Assembly: GCA_024663395.1 (NCBI GenBank)
Contig: JANFAH010000010.1
Coordinates: forward strand, 372,001-436,000
DNA from: Pisolithus tinctorius
Taxonomy: Eukaryota > Basidiomycota > Agaricomycetes > Boletales > Pisolithaceae
Reading direction: 5' to 3'
Length of the DNA stretch: 64,000 bases
Numbering within the stretch: position 1 is the stretch's first letter; every line of letters begins with the position of its first letter. A program made the position numbers and the translations under genes. This document shows positions 12,193-23,615 of the stretch, piece after piece. The notes beneath the pieces were generated by a model, which saw nothing but the letters and a program-made list of their open reading frames with translations, had not been told where the DNA came from and made no database searches.

Positions 12193-13614
12193 ATGTCTCA
12201 GAAGCTCTCCCAGCGCCACTCCGAGACGTCGAGCATTCGACCGATAAACGAGACGGCCGTCATTGGGGTGATTCCTGCAGGTTTGACCGACAGCCCTAAA
12301 TACCCGAACGGATGGTCAAGGATCAGGTTTGCGCCGCCCCTATCATCTTCCTCTCATGTATGAGACCACTTTATTCTCAGGGAATATATACGGGAGCCCG
12401 CTGCAGAGTTCCTTGGTACTATGATCCTTATTATCTTTGGCTGCGGTGGTAATTGCCAAGTCGTCCTGTCGTCAAATACGGCAGTTTCTGCCACCGCTAA
12501 GGGGGTGAGTGAATTCCCTTCATAACTCCCAGCCTGTACTGACAGAACTGATTTATAAGGAGTACCTTTCTCTTAACTTCGGTTGGGCTGTCGGTAAGTG
12601 GGGAATTCGCGCCATGTTTTCAGCTGCACTAACTCCGCATAGGTGTTGCTTTGGGTGTTTTAGTTTCTGGTGGAGTATCTGGAGGTCACCTTAACCCTGC
12701 GGTATGTTTTTATACACTCTGTTCGTGTTGCCTTCAGTTGATCTCTGGCCAGGTAACCCTCGCCCTTGCCTCCCTCCGTGACTTCCCATGGAGAAAAGTT
12801 CCCTATTACATCCTTGCCCAACTGCTTGGCGCCCTTTGTGGCGGTGGAATCATCTACGCCAACTACTACCATGCTATTAATGCTTACGAGGGGGGGTCTG
12901 ATGTTCGCACCATCTCGAGGACGGGCGACCTTTTCGCAACCTACGCGGTATGTACTGCTCCGAATTCCCCCGGAAACTAAACTGATGCAAGTGTAATAGG
13001 CTGACTACATGACTTCGGTGTCCTGCTTTTTCTCAGAAGTAAGGACAAATTGCCCGGTTTTGGAATGGCTGCGCTGTAACATCGTTGGCAGTTTTTGGCA
13101 TCTGCTATGCTTATAATCGCTATTTTGGCTGCCACGGACAAGAGGAATGGCCCAGTCTCTGTCTGGCTCGTCACACTCACAGTCTTTACTGCTATTCTTG
13201 GTATCGGTCTCGCGTTGGGTATGGAGACTGGCTTCGCCATCAACCCGGCGCGTGACTTTGGTCCTCGGCTCTTGACTGCTATGGTCGGTTATGGAAAAGA
13301 TGGTTCGTGATTTGTGGAATGGTTCCTATCGGGGAGGCACTGACTTTGTCTGTAGTGTTCACATTCCGGAATCAGTACTGGCTCTGGTGCCCCATTCTCG
13401 CCCCCATTCTTGGTATGCAAGTTGGAGGGTTGGTCTACGACCTTCTTATCTACACCGGCTCGGAAAGTATCGTCAACAAGTCGTAAGTTTTGTAGTTGTA
13501 TGTAGAGTGTCTGAAATTTGAATGGCGCTGTTTTTCAGGATCGCAGCACCACAGAGACACACGGGCGCCTTCCCAGATCACAGTAGAACGGCAAGCGGTG
13601 GGACTGCAGTTTGA
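12193..13614 (+). CDS. Aquaglyceroporin (MIP family), copy B
   Basis: Tandem paralogue of the 8197 gene, also 333 codons including stop. Exons: 12193-12326, 12381-12504, 12560-12593, 12643-12701, 12753-12947, 13000-13038, 13092-13302, 13356-13482, 13539-13614. All intron positions are shared. NPA boxes are GGHLNPAV and NPARDFGPR. Differences from copy A concentrate in the N-terminal tail, the loop between the fourth and fifth helices ([13 protein letters not shown]), the helix-5 flank (VSVWLVT) and the C-terminal tail. The core is nearly unchanged, which points to continued selection on both copies. The start ATG sits in the same context (GCATGTCTCAGAAG) as copy A. The gene ends about 115 bp before the transposon cluster, a setting in which spreading silencing could matter (inference). 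Confidence 0.96.
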
Positions 13615-13730
13615 TGAACACTCGCTCTGGAATTTATGACTTGTCAGTTTCCATTTACGAGTTATCACTCTATTTCAATTTACCGTGTTATGGGATTGTT
13701 TTACCATTTGCTCTGGCTTGTAAGGTTCAA

Positions 13731-15114
13731 ATACAGTATGACATACCAATGATTACTATCTCCAAATGTCTAAGGATTGAATGATGATGGACAGCTGTCA
13801 TGAGTAAGGATACCTTACTGACATTCATTGACTTTCCCATGATTCACAGTCACTGATCATGGCCTGTGTTCATTGACTGGCAGAACACTGATAGATAGGC
13901 AGTGGTAGGCTTGTTGTCATGCCTTGGAAGTCTTGGTATGTTGTGGTGTGAAGCAACATGAGAAAATTGGTGACCACTTGGGTCAGACCATTGAATCCCA
14001 CATCAGGAAAACAGCAGTTTTTCTAGCTGTTCTAATTGTCCTTATATCAGAAGAAAAGTTGTCAATAGGGTTTATACTATCCCTCACAGTGCAGTTGGCA
14101 GTCACAAAAATGTCATGTCAGTCACACAAGGTCACTCATGCTGAATCTTACTCCACTTGGCATTCATTAGCAGTGTTAGCAACTACATTCAATTGCTAGC
14201 TAGGTATTGGAGTAGTATTCATAGTGGTATGTACTAGTGGGTCCTGGCAAGTGAGCATCATTTACATTACTGAAGTTAGGCTGCCTGTCTAGGTTAGAAG
14301 ATGATGCAATATGTGATGGGTCAAATGTGTTACAGGGAATATCATACTGCTGCTGTAAGAAATGAGGGGATACATATAACTTGTGATAAAATTGCATCAG
14401 GAAATTAACCAAATACCAACTGTGCTTTTTATGGAATTATTTGTCTATTTTGACTATTATGGCTATTTCTGGTCACACCCAATACAGACTAAGTTTAGAA
14501 TAGTCAAAAAAGTTGAAATAGTCAAAATAGTAGTAGTAGTAAAGAAAGTGTTAATCTGCACAATATATTGTATATACAGGATGTTGTAAGACTTATTGAC
14601 ATGTTCAGTGTCATAGACACAATGACTACATTGACAATACCTTATTGGACACACTACATGATGTGAGTAAGTGTTAAGTCCAGTTCATCACCAGTCCAAA
14701 GCCAGTCCAGAGTCCAGTCAGGGGTCAGAGGAAAGATGAAGGTACAAGAGGTTTTGGACTATTGGACTTAGCAACTGAAGGCACAGTGCTATTCCCTTGT
14801 GTGGGCCATAGTCCAGTTGAGAGACAGAAGACAGAGGACAGAGGGGACTGGGTTAAGATGAGACTAGTTTGATTTCAGACTGAGGCTAAACAGATTTTCC
14901 TACAGCTTAAATACTAAAGGTAAAGTAAGTTAATGTAGCACCAGAGACTGGTTTGTGCCAGTACAGCAATGATTGGTAAATGGATTGGTAAGTAATGTTA
15001 CAAAGAATATTATCAAGCAAAGGTATGAACAAAGGATTTACCAGGAACCAAGGCAGGACTAGTGGTTGGGCTGGGTATTACACTGGCCTGGTACTAACTG
15101 AGTGGACAACTTGA
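13731..15114. repeat. CpG-depleted repeat DNA with an inverted LTR-B fragment
   Basis: Almost no CpG and no usable coding frame. Around 14690-14880, in reverse orientation, lies a fragment of the chromovirus LTR whose CpG-retaining form is at 34305-34832; shared features are the AAGGGAATAGC and GTCCAAAAC segments. The remainder (13740-14680, 14900-15110) is repetitive in character but not assignable. Confidence 0.6.
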
Positions 15115-15664
15115 CACTGGAAGCATTTCTCAATTTCTTTGCTGAAAACATTGTAAAAAAAGATTGAAAAATGAGACTCTTTAATTTGGGATTTTTTTGT
15201 GACAAATATTGTAAAAATATATTGGATTTGTATTGTCTATCATGCCTCACAAAATGCCACCAGAAAATTTTAAATCTTTGCACATAAAAAAATTATGGAT
15301 GTTCAGCAGAATGATTTTGAACACAATATGTGTGATACATTGTAAATAATTTTCCAATATATGTCACTTTTTTTTAGAATCAACAATCTGCTTTTTTGTG
15401 AGCAGAAAGTTTAAAAAGTAGGCAGTATTTATTTAGTCTAAGTATTGTATTGCAATGATGAGTTGTGTGCTGAAGCTCATATGAAAAACATTCTGCTTTT
15501 TTTTATTCTCAAACATGTAATATACAGTGAAATATTTTTCAACAAAAAATCAAATCAGAAATAAAGTCTTTCCACATTAAAATCATAGGTCAAAACATCA
15601 AAAATTATTTCTAGATGAAATATTGCATATATTATTACACATGTCAAGAGCAATTGATACAGTA
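15115..15664 (+). repeat. Left terminal inverted repeat of the Hsp70-carrying transposon
   Basis: About 550 bp, AT-rich, starting CACTGGAAGC. It is the inverted counterpart of 18119-18667 and is nearly the same as 51403-51955. Confidence 0.85.
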
Positions 15665-15691
15665 TGGTATGCTGATGCAGATATGGCATGC

Positions 15692-16158
15692 TGTCATAGC
15701 CATGCCTTGACCCCAGCCAGACTCAGCCTTGCACTCACTCAGTCCAGCCTCAGCCTTGCCAAACCCCTACCCCCAGTTGGTCTAGCACAGGTAGCACTGC
15801 TTTGAAGTGCTGCTATGAAGTGTCATTTTGGTTGAGCCTGACCCAGCCTTGTCCCAGTCTGCCCTCGTCTCTGTCCCAGTCTCTGGTTATCTTTGTCATG
15901 ACTTACTAATACCATTCTTACCAATCAGTTACCAATCTCTGTGAGACTGGCATTACCAGTCTCCATACTATAGTTACCCCTAGTATGTAAACCCATAGAT
16001 ACTTGGCCTGTATTCCCTCAGTCTGAAATCAAATAAGTCTCATTAAGTCCAAACAGTCCACCATCTGACCCCTGCTCCCCTCTGATCCCTGACCCTTTGG
16101 CCTCATGCCTGTACCAGTCTCTGGTCTAGTCTTGAACCTGGTAACCTCAGACTTGACA
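15692..16158 (+). repeat. Solo LTR of the chromovirus family (LTR-B), CpG-depleted
   Basis: Begins TGTCATAG, ends CTTGACA, and is flanked by a perfect 5-bp target duplication CATGC (15687-15691 and 16159-16163). It aligns along its length with the CpG-retaining 5' LTR at 34305-34832; many differences are CpG to TpG or CpA. It sits inside the Hsp70 transposon, whose sequence resumes directly after the second CATGC, as in the uninterrupted copy near 54215. Confidence 0.88.
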
Positions 16159-16294
16159 CATGCTGGGAACCACACCCTCACTCATACAGGACATCCTGTG
16201 GTCCTCAATCATGGGGAACATGAACTCCAAAGTCACTGGTATGTTGATGACCCTCCTGCAGGAAAAAAAAAGTTTGGCATTTATTGAAAGCCTC

Positions 16295-16806
16295 ATGGTT
16301 GGAATTGACCTTGGTACAACAAGTTCATCATTGCCATCATAGAGGGCAAGCAGGCATGTGTGACTGAGAACTCCAAAGGTGCCTGGACAACCCCATCAGT
16401 AGTGGCCTTCACAAAACATGGGGAGCATCTTGTTGGCCTGCCTGCCAAGTGTCAAGCAGTGGTTAATCCATCAACACTGTCTTCACATTTAAGGGCTTGA
16501 TTGGCTGCAAGTTCAAGGGTGTGGATGTCCAGGAGGACTTGAAGCACTGGTTAGTACATGCAACAACTGTCAAACAGGACAGCATCTTATATTGTCTACA
16601 GAGCATTCAAAATTGCTGAGAAGTCAGATGCTTGACCAGCTGTTGAGGTTGACATTGGTAGCAAGAGCCAACAATTCATATGTCATGGCAAATGTTTTGA
16701 TCAGTAAGACAACTCATGTTCTCTCCAGAGTGCTGAGGAACTGTCATCCATGGTACTTACAAAGATGCATGAGACTGCTGAGCAGTTCCTTGACAAGAAA
16801 GTCAAG
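16295..16806 (+). pseudogene. Captured mitochondrial-type Hsp70 gene fragment (copy 1)
   Basis: Encodes the Hsp70 N-terminal ATPase start (GIDLGTT at 16295 onward), then [14 protein letters not shown] and [13 protein letters not shown], and further on SMVLTKMHETAEQFLDKKVK split by intron-like sequence. The pattern [14 protein letters not shown] with PAKRQAVVNP is that of mitochondrial Hsp70 (Ssc1 type). Introns are retained, so the capture was from DNA. Conserved arginines appear as Trp, His and Cys (GAWTTP, GEHLVG, PAKCQAV), as expected if their CGN codons lost CpG. Frame breaks and stops exclude function. It is copied in reverse at 53271-54072. Confidence 0.88.
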
Positions 16807-18118
16807 TAAGTTTCATGCACATCATTTAGGAGTTCCCCAGTGTTGACAGCTATGATTAGCCATGCAGTCATCCATTACACAAACAATTAATAAAACAGGT
16901 GTACTATAATCAGAAAGAAACTGAGAAAAAAGCTCCTGAAAGGCTGGTTTCAGACAAATCATGTGACCTTGCATTGTCACATAGCACTCATGATTTGTAC
17001 CACATCAACATTGATCCCTGGAACACATGGTTGATTACATATCAGAAGGAACCAAGGTGAGTGACTTTTGTACTGTAGTTGCCTACCACTGATGGTGTTG
17101 TCTAATTGTGCTTTATTATGTCCTCAGAATGGCTTGATAGCTAGTTATGTGCAATCACTGACCTCCAATCCACTGATGGGGCATGTGGATTCCCTGAGGC
17201 TACTAGTATGTACATATTCCTTTTTGTTGCACTATTCAAAGTTTCCATATTCATCTAAGAGCACCCAACTGACAGCTGTTGACCTCCATTGAGTAACATA
17301 CAAGGGGGCAGCACACAAGCTGAACCCAATGCCTTCACTCCACTTCTGCCTCTCTGCTTTGTCAAACTTCCTCTGCACTTTGATTCTAGCCCTCTGGGAG
17401 TGTCAGAGTTTGTCAGAGTGAGTGGTCCTGACTGTTAGGTTTTGACCTCAAGGCACTTAAATTGGTACAAAGCTGTATTTAAAGAAGAGCTGTAGGGGAG
17501 GCATGTGCACTTGGTATAGGGAGGCTCAGACCATGGATGGGACAACCACTGGCAGGAGCAGTAGGATGAGGATGAGGGGGAGCCACAATTGTAATTACAA
17601 ACACTGCAAAATTAGTTCCATTGCCACCCACAGGCCACTATATCCATGCACCCCCATTTCAAAATTGGCCACTTGTTATCAAATTTGCCAGATACTTAGA
17701 TGATACTCAGATGGTAGTATGATCAGCTTGGCTCAAAGTGGCAATGCACTTGAAAGCAATGGCAGTCACAAGATCTACAACTATACAGTAGTCCACTTCT
17801 TAATACTACATTCTGTGTGCATTGAATGACCTGTTTCAAAGACTCCCTTGTACCTCTCAAAGGGACTAATTCAATTGTTGTTCTTCATTGTGCATCTTAG
17901 TACAATGTAACCACATGCTCAATGCCATGGAATCAAAATGAAATATTGATCTCTTGAGCCTGATAAATCAATATATGTTGCCTCAACTCAATACAGGCAT
18001 TCTTGGGGAACATGCTCTCTTTCAGTTATAATGCTCAATTGAATTTTTTCACTTACAGAGCCTCAGTCAATCTTGTCCCCACTAATTAGGTATATCTTAT
18101 CACTCACTTTCTTATTTA
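16807..18118. other. Interior of the Hsp70-carrying transposon, unassigned
   Basis: CpG-depleted. Around 16900-17055 a host-like coding stretch (QKETEKKAPERLVSDKS, ending before GTGAGTGAC) hints at another captured exon that I cannot name. Around 17290-17420 lies a short segment related to 25825-25930 and 33955-34050 (AAGGGGGxAGCACA-type sequence). Nothing else is recognisable. Confidence 0.45.
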
Positions 18119-18667
18119 TACTGTATCAATTGCTCTTAGCATGTGTAATAATATACTCAATATTTCATCTAGAAATAATTTTTGATGTTTTGACCTATGA
18201 TTTTAAAGTGGAAAGACTTTATTTCTGATTTGATTTTTTGTTGAAAAATATTTCACTGTATATTACCTGTTTGAGCATAAAAAAAGCAGAATGTTTTTCA
18301 TATGAGCTTCAGCACACAATTCATCATTGCAATACAGTACTTAAACTAAATAAATACTGCCTAGTTTCTAAACTTTCTGCTCACAAAAAAGCAGATTGTT
18401 AATTCTAAAAAAAAGTGACATATATTGGAAAATTATTCACAATGTATCATGCATATTGTGTTCAAAATCATTCTGCTGAACATCCATAATTTTTTTATAT
18501 GCAAAGGTTTAAAATTTTCTGGTGGCATTTTGTGAGGCATGATAGACAGTACAAATCCTATATATTTTTACAATATTTGTCACAAAAACATCCCAAATTA
18601 AAGAGTCTCATTTTTCAATCTTTTTTTAAAATGTTTTCAGCAAAGAAATTGAGAAATGCTTCCAGTG
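18119..18667 (-). repeat. Right terminal inverted repeat of the Hsp70-carrying transposon
   Basis: Inverted counterpart of 15115-15664, ending GCTTCCAGTG at 18667 and followed by TGA, the second copy of the 3-bp target duplication. Confidence 0.85.
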
Positions 18668-18799
18668 TGATTGGGCACTGCCTTGCAGTGCCTCATGAGC
18701 TAACACATTTCTAGGTCAAAGGGTTAAGGCCAGGACCAGGGAAAGGGTTGGACAAGACTGGTCAGGACTGGGGTAGAGCCAGTCAAGGGTGGTCTAGAC

Positions 18800-19252
18800 A
18801 TGGTTGTGACAGTATCCCCCTCTTGGAGCCAAGCCCATGAGGCTCCAATGTGGACAATGCTGAGAATGAAATTTTGGTGTCTGACCTTGAAAACCAGTGG
18901 ACTTAAGACCAGTCCACCTCAGGTTTGGTTTCCTCACTTTGACATGTCCATTTGCTGGTCCAGAACCCCCTACAATCAAGACCTTCTGCCTGACCTGACC
19001 CAGGCAATGAGTGAAGAGCTGCAGGTGGGCAGCAACAATGACAACCAGGCAATCCAGGGGAAGTTGGCTGAGTGCAAGAGGTGCAAGGCAAAGGCCCAGG
19101 AGGAAGCCCAGTTGGCTGAAGAGGCCTGGTTGGAGGCAGAGAGGCAGGAGCAAGCCTGGCTCGAAGAAGAGAGGGTACACACAGAGGATGAGGCACAGAG
19201 GCTAGAGGCTGCATGCAAGGCTGAAGAGGCCAGGAAAGCAGAGCAGAGCTGA
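18800..19252 (+). pseudogene. Chromovirus antisense accessory ORF, N-terminal half (CpG-depleted)
   Basis: The frame includes a long charged helix with repeated AEEA/EAER/QEEA blocks (about 19060-19250), predicted coiled coil. Its C-terminal half appears to be at about 28140-28560: a copia element (19327-28094) sits between them and a direct repeat AGTAAT marks the split. The intact-style C-terminal half of the same protein type is at 40718-40150, antisense to chromovirus pol. Function unknown. Confidence 0.5.
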
Positions 19253-19639
19253 TGGGTGGATGCCCTAGTGGGTGGTTCAACTGGGACTGGGTCAAATGTG
19301 GAGGTGATGAACACCTGGTGAGTAATAACAAAGTTATGAGTATCTCAGTGTACAAAGTAGTCACTGAGGTGGAAAAGAACAGTGTGGAAAATTTATAGTA
19401 CCATAATTAGTAAGCATAGTGACATTGGAATTTAATTCCAAGGGTCAGGGAGAAACTCTGAGCCCTCTGGGAGAAACTCCAAGAGGCTACCATAACTCTG
19501 GAACACATTCTCAACACTCCCCCTCAATTGGAATGAAGTCCAAGTGCAGATGCAAAGTGTTTTGCCTTGATGCTTGGTAAGGGTTTGGTAAGGGTATTGG
19601 CAACCATGTCATCAGTAGGACAATAAATTAAACAAAAGG

Positions 19640-20993
19640 AATGGTTTTCCACAGCAAAATGAATGAAATGGTATTGTGTATTGATGTGCTTAGTGTGAGC
19701 ATGGTAGCTGTCATCCTTGGTGAGTGCAATGGCAGATTGGCTGTCAGAATACAGTGGGATAGGATGTTTGAGTGGTCAGAAAACTTCCCTGATGAGATGC
19801 CAAAGCCACAGGCCCTCTTTGGCTGTGTGAGTTGCTGTGACATATTCTGCTTCAGCAGTGGAGAGTGTCACAAGTTCTTGTTTCCATGAAGCCCAACTGA
19901 TAGCTCCTCCATCCAGTAGATAGGCATATCCACTTATAGCATGTTGATACTTCTGTGAAGCTCCATCTGCATTGGTATAGCCCTCAAGGCCTCGTTCTGA
20001 ATTTCCAAATGTCAAAGTGAGCACTTTTGTGCCTGCAATATACCTGTAGATTCATTTTACAGCTTCCCAGTGAGTCATGTTGGGTGCATTGTTGAACTGT
20101 GCAACTGTGGAGACAGTGAATGTGATATCTGGGCATGTTCCAACAGTGAGGTGCATGAGGGAGCCTACAGCAGCATGGTAGGGTACATTTTTCATGTGTG
20201 CAGCTTCTCTGGCAGGCTGCAGAGTTTCTCTGTGAGACAGTTTCATTCCAGGGTCCATTGGAATTGCAGTCAGAATGGCCTCAATGTAGGACTGCTGTGA
20301 CAGGGATATGGTGCAGGCTTCTCTATTCCACATCACCTTCATTCTGAGTAGCCAACTGATGGGCCCTAGGTCAAAGATTTTAAAACAAGTGCTGATCTCC
20401 TGTTTAAATGAGTGAATTAACAATGGAGAACTGCCTGTGACAGTGCAGTCATTGACATGGCTGGCAAGGATGAGGATTTCCAATCCTATGTGACCATAGA
20501 ATATTCCCCAGTCTGTGTGTGCCCTGGTAAGTCCAAGATCTGCTAGGGTAGCACATAGCTTCTGGTACCACTGAAGTGCACCTTGTTTTGAGCCATATAA
20601 TGCAATGTTTAACTTCCCAACTGGATGGGAAAAATTCCACCCTACAACATAGCCCTCAGGGAGCTCCATATAAACATCTTTGCCATCTCCAAGTTTGCCA
20701 TTTAGGAATGGTGAGTGAAAATTGATGACATCAGTGTCCCAGTCATTGTGTGCAGCAATTGCAAGTATGGTGCAAAGCGATGCAAGCCTTGTGATGGGAG
20801 CATAGGTTTTGTCATAGTCAATGCCCTGTATCTGAGAGTAGCCCTTAGCGACTAGGCAGGTGTTGTACTTCTCAATTTCTCCAGCAGCATTGTGTTTGAT
20901 CTTGAAAACCCACTTGCATCCTATGACATTTGCACCCTTGGGGCACTCAACAACATCCCAGGTGTGTGCTTCCTCTAGACTCTGTAATTCCAC
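19640..20993 (-). pseudogene. Copia reverse transcriptase and RNase H
   Basis: RT begins with KWVFKIK and VAKGYSQIQGIDYDKTYAPI (20930-20800), then YGSKQGALQWYQKL and LASHVNDCTVTG. The catalytic pair usually written HVDD/YVDD reads HVND here; GTC AAT instead of GTC GAT is a CpG to CpA change. RNase H follows at 20024-19776, with SGYAYLLDGGAISWASWKQ and STAEAEYVTAT. There is a frame gap near 20040. Confidence 0.88.
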
Positions 20994-21613
20994 ATTTATG
21001 GCATTTTGCCACTTCAGCTAGTCATTGGGATTTCACCTCATGTACTATTGATTGGTCCAGCCCTTCAGCTTCAGCCATCCCTGCCACCATAGCACTACAT
21101 GATGTTAGTGTCATCTTCATTGGCAACTAGTTCTTCATTGAATACATAGGTAGCATTTTCTCAGGATTTCAGGCTGTTTGGGTTGCTATTGCTCTCTCAG
21201 AGTTCTTTTATGAAGTTGAGAGGGATGCATCCATCATGAGTGCCTTCTCCTGCACATAGGTGCCTCATATAGTCTGATTCAAAGCACTGGTGAGTGGAAT
21301 GACAAGGTTGAGGTGGAGGTGTTTTGAAATTCTCTCTGAGTGGGTCCAAAATGGGTCTTGGAATTTCCAAAGTTGCTTCAGTGGGTTGCTTGACTATCTG
21401 TGAGGCCTTGGAATTTCCTTGTGAAGCTGTGAAATTTCATTTTGAGGCATCAGAATTCCCCTGCTCCCCCTTGAGCAGCACACCATGTGGTATGGACACA
21501 TCTTGGCACTCAAAAATGACACTTCATTCAATTCCAATTGCTCATGTGTCAGGCTAGTAGATGCAGTGGCCATCACTCTCAGGATCAAAACCTACCCAGT
21601 GTCCATCTCAGGC

Positions 21614-22099
21614 TCACATGTCTAGCTTGGAGCTGGAGGTATCATGAACCTTGACATGACATCCCCAGACTGGGATTTTTGAGAGGTTGGGTGGTCTGTT
21701 GTAGAGCATTTTGTAGGGAGTCTTGGTGCCTAGATGGTGAGTCAATGAGTGGTTTTTGAGCCAAGTTGCATGCATGATGGCCTCCTCCCAGAGGTTCTTG
21801 GGTAGGCCACTGGCATGAATCATCACATGTACACACTCAATGAGTGTTCTGTTGAGTCATTCTGCAACTCCATTGTGTTTGGGGGTATCATGGACAGTTA
21901 TGCATCATTCTGTGCCTCAGGATTTCAGATAACCTGAAAATTCTGCACTAAGGTATTCTCCCCCCACAATCTGAGTGAAGTTGCTTGACTTTGGTGTCAA
22001 ACTGTGTGTTCAGCCATGCTTCATAAGCCTTGTATGACTTGAAGGTCTCAGCCTTTGTCTTCTGCAAAAATAGGGTGGTGTAATGAGTGTGGTTGTCAT
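21614..22099 (-). pseudogene. Copia integrase, second half
   Basis: Contains the end of the catalytic core and the C-terminal part (GLPKNLWEEAIMHATWLKN, YNRPPNLSKIPVWGC). It joins the first half at 25969-26298 once the 22100-26010 insertion is removed: reading ...TDD at 26012 continues as NHTHYTTLFLQKTKAETF below 22099. Confidence 0.85.
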
Positions 22100-22389
22100 G
22101 ACTGTGTGTTCATCCTGCATCCTTGCGAACTCCACACCCTTTTCTGCCAGTCATTCGCTCACTCCATGCCAACTCTGCCCACCCTCTATTGTTTACGAAC
22201 CACCTCTGCTCTGACTGCTGTTGGACCTGTACTGCCCTTCAGCTGGACCATGTGGACTGCTCTCCAAGGAGTCATGTGACTACCTTCGGACTTCTCCCTG
22301 ACAGCGCACAGTCAGGTACTCTGCAGCATGCACACCACATGGTCCAGCATCTGGACTGTTTCCTTTTTGGGATGTTCTGTGTTACCCGT

Positions 22390-23058
22390 TGTGAGGAATC
22401 CGCTGTAGGAAAAGTCCAAGTAGCTGTATAACACGAGCTAGATGGCTTAGATAACAACAATAAAAAATGAAGGGAACAAATTGTTCGTCCCAAGGGATTC
22501 TGGACTGTCGAGACTAGAAGGAGAGACCCAGCGCTTTGTAGCAGTAGTGTTTCATGATGTGTGTGGCGTGGTCCGCAGAGTAGTACTGGCAATGCGAGCG
22601 GTGCGAGCAGTATACGCAGTTCGTGCGCAGCGGAATGTGAGACATGTGGTGTAGACAAAGTGGAAAAGAAACTCGTGGTGACCTTCCGAGTGCCAAAAGG
22701 TATCATTCTGTACCTAAGTACAGGGCTTTTATAGTCCGGGCAAACCTGGAACCTAAGTAAGACAGGGTACAGTAAAGGAAAGCCGCGCGACAGCGCATGC
22801 AAATAAGACAGGCCGAACAGAGGCCGAGGGTATACTACAAGCACTAAAGGAATAAAGACCGTGACAAGAGAAAGAGTCCGAGGAAAAACAACAACCTGAG
22901 CACAGCGGCCATGGGTATAGCACTGCGCGAGAGGGAGGGAGGGCATGGAAAGGTAGCACGTGAACAATGGTGAATGTGAGATGGGAGCGGATGTAACAGT
23001 AGTCACGGAATGGTTAATGATAGGGGCTCGTGCGTCCAGGGAATGCAGATTCCTTACA
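22390..23058 (-). repeat. LTR-like arm (LTR-D), left copy
   Basis: 669 bp with inverted ends TGTAAGGAATC and GATTCCTCACA. It contains a TATA-like GGACTATAAAAGC segment (about 22725-22740). It matches 23061-25577 (minus the inserted LTR-A) in opposite orientation. No 5-bp target duplication was found immediately outside it. Confidence 0.65.
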
Positions 23059-23615
23059 CCGCATTCCCTGGACGTGTAAGCCCCTATCATTAACTGTTCC
23101 ATGACTACTGTTATGTCCTCTCCCCTCTCGCATTCACCATTGTTCATGCGCTACCTTCCCATGCCCTCGCTCCCTCTCATGCAGTGCTATACCCGCGGCC
23201 GCTGTGCTCCGGTGTCACACACCAAAGGTGTTGTGGACATGGTTACAGCTGACTCTGCCTAACTCGTTGACGAGTTGCGCACAATGCCCATGCATGCAGA
23301 TGAAGACTAAAGGCCTCATGCGTAGAAAGACTGTTGGACGTGAACAGTCATCCTTCGCACAAGAACGAGTCATCAGTGCTAAAGAGAGAAGAGGAAGCGA
23401 GTTAAGCGCGCATTAAAGGTTTTTAGCGCCCGTGTACGGCATTCCGGTTTTCGTCGTATCTCCACCATTTCCAAAGATATCAACTCCATTCCCATGCTCG
23501 CTTAAAGTGCTCAGCCCCACGATTCTTCCTTCCAAGTTTGGAGAGGATCCTCGCACCCTGCACGTTTCTACAGCACTCCGTCCATCAGATGCTCATTTCG
23601 CTAAGTCCATCAATC

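Larger units (their letters stand above)
10245..13730 (+). repeat. Tandem duplication, unit B
   Basis: Second unit of the aquaporin-containing duplication (see 6335-9745). It ends close to 13730, where sequence composition changes abruptly to CpG-poor, AT-rich repeat DNA. The edge of the transposon cluster therefore lies at or near the end of the duplicated unit. Confidence 0.85.
15115..18667. mobile_element. Long-TIR DNA transposon (CACTG ends) carrying an Hsp70 gene, copy 1
   Basis: The ends are CACTGGAAGCATTTCTC and its reverse complement. The two terminal inverted repeats are about 550 bp (15115-15664 and 18119-18667). A 3-bp direct repeat TGA lies on each side (15112-15114 and 18668-18670). 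CACT-type ends with a 3-bp target duplication fit the CACTA/EnSpm superfamily. No transposase is visible, so it is non-autonomous. Inside are a captured Hsp70 gene fragment and other host-like pieces, plus a solo LTR (15692-16158). The whole element is CpG-depleted. Copy 2 at 51403 is longer, so copy 1 has an internal deletion next to its left TIR. Confidence 0.75.

Noticed and set aside
14383..14589. AT-rich open frames in 14.3-15.3 kb
   Set aside because: Low-complexity sequence in CpG-depleted repeat DNA without motifs.
22272..23147. 291-codon minus-strand frame across the LTR-D arm
   Set aside because: It spans LTR-like sequence with a TATA box and the inverted right arm does not keep the frame, so coding is unlikely.
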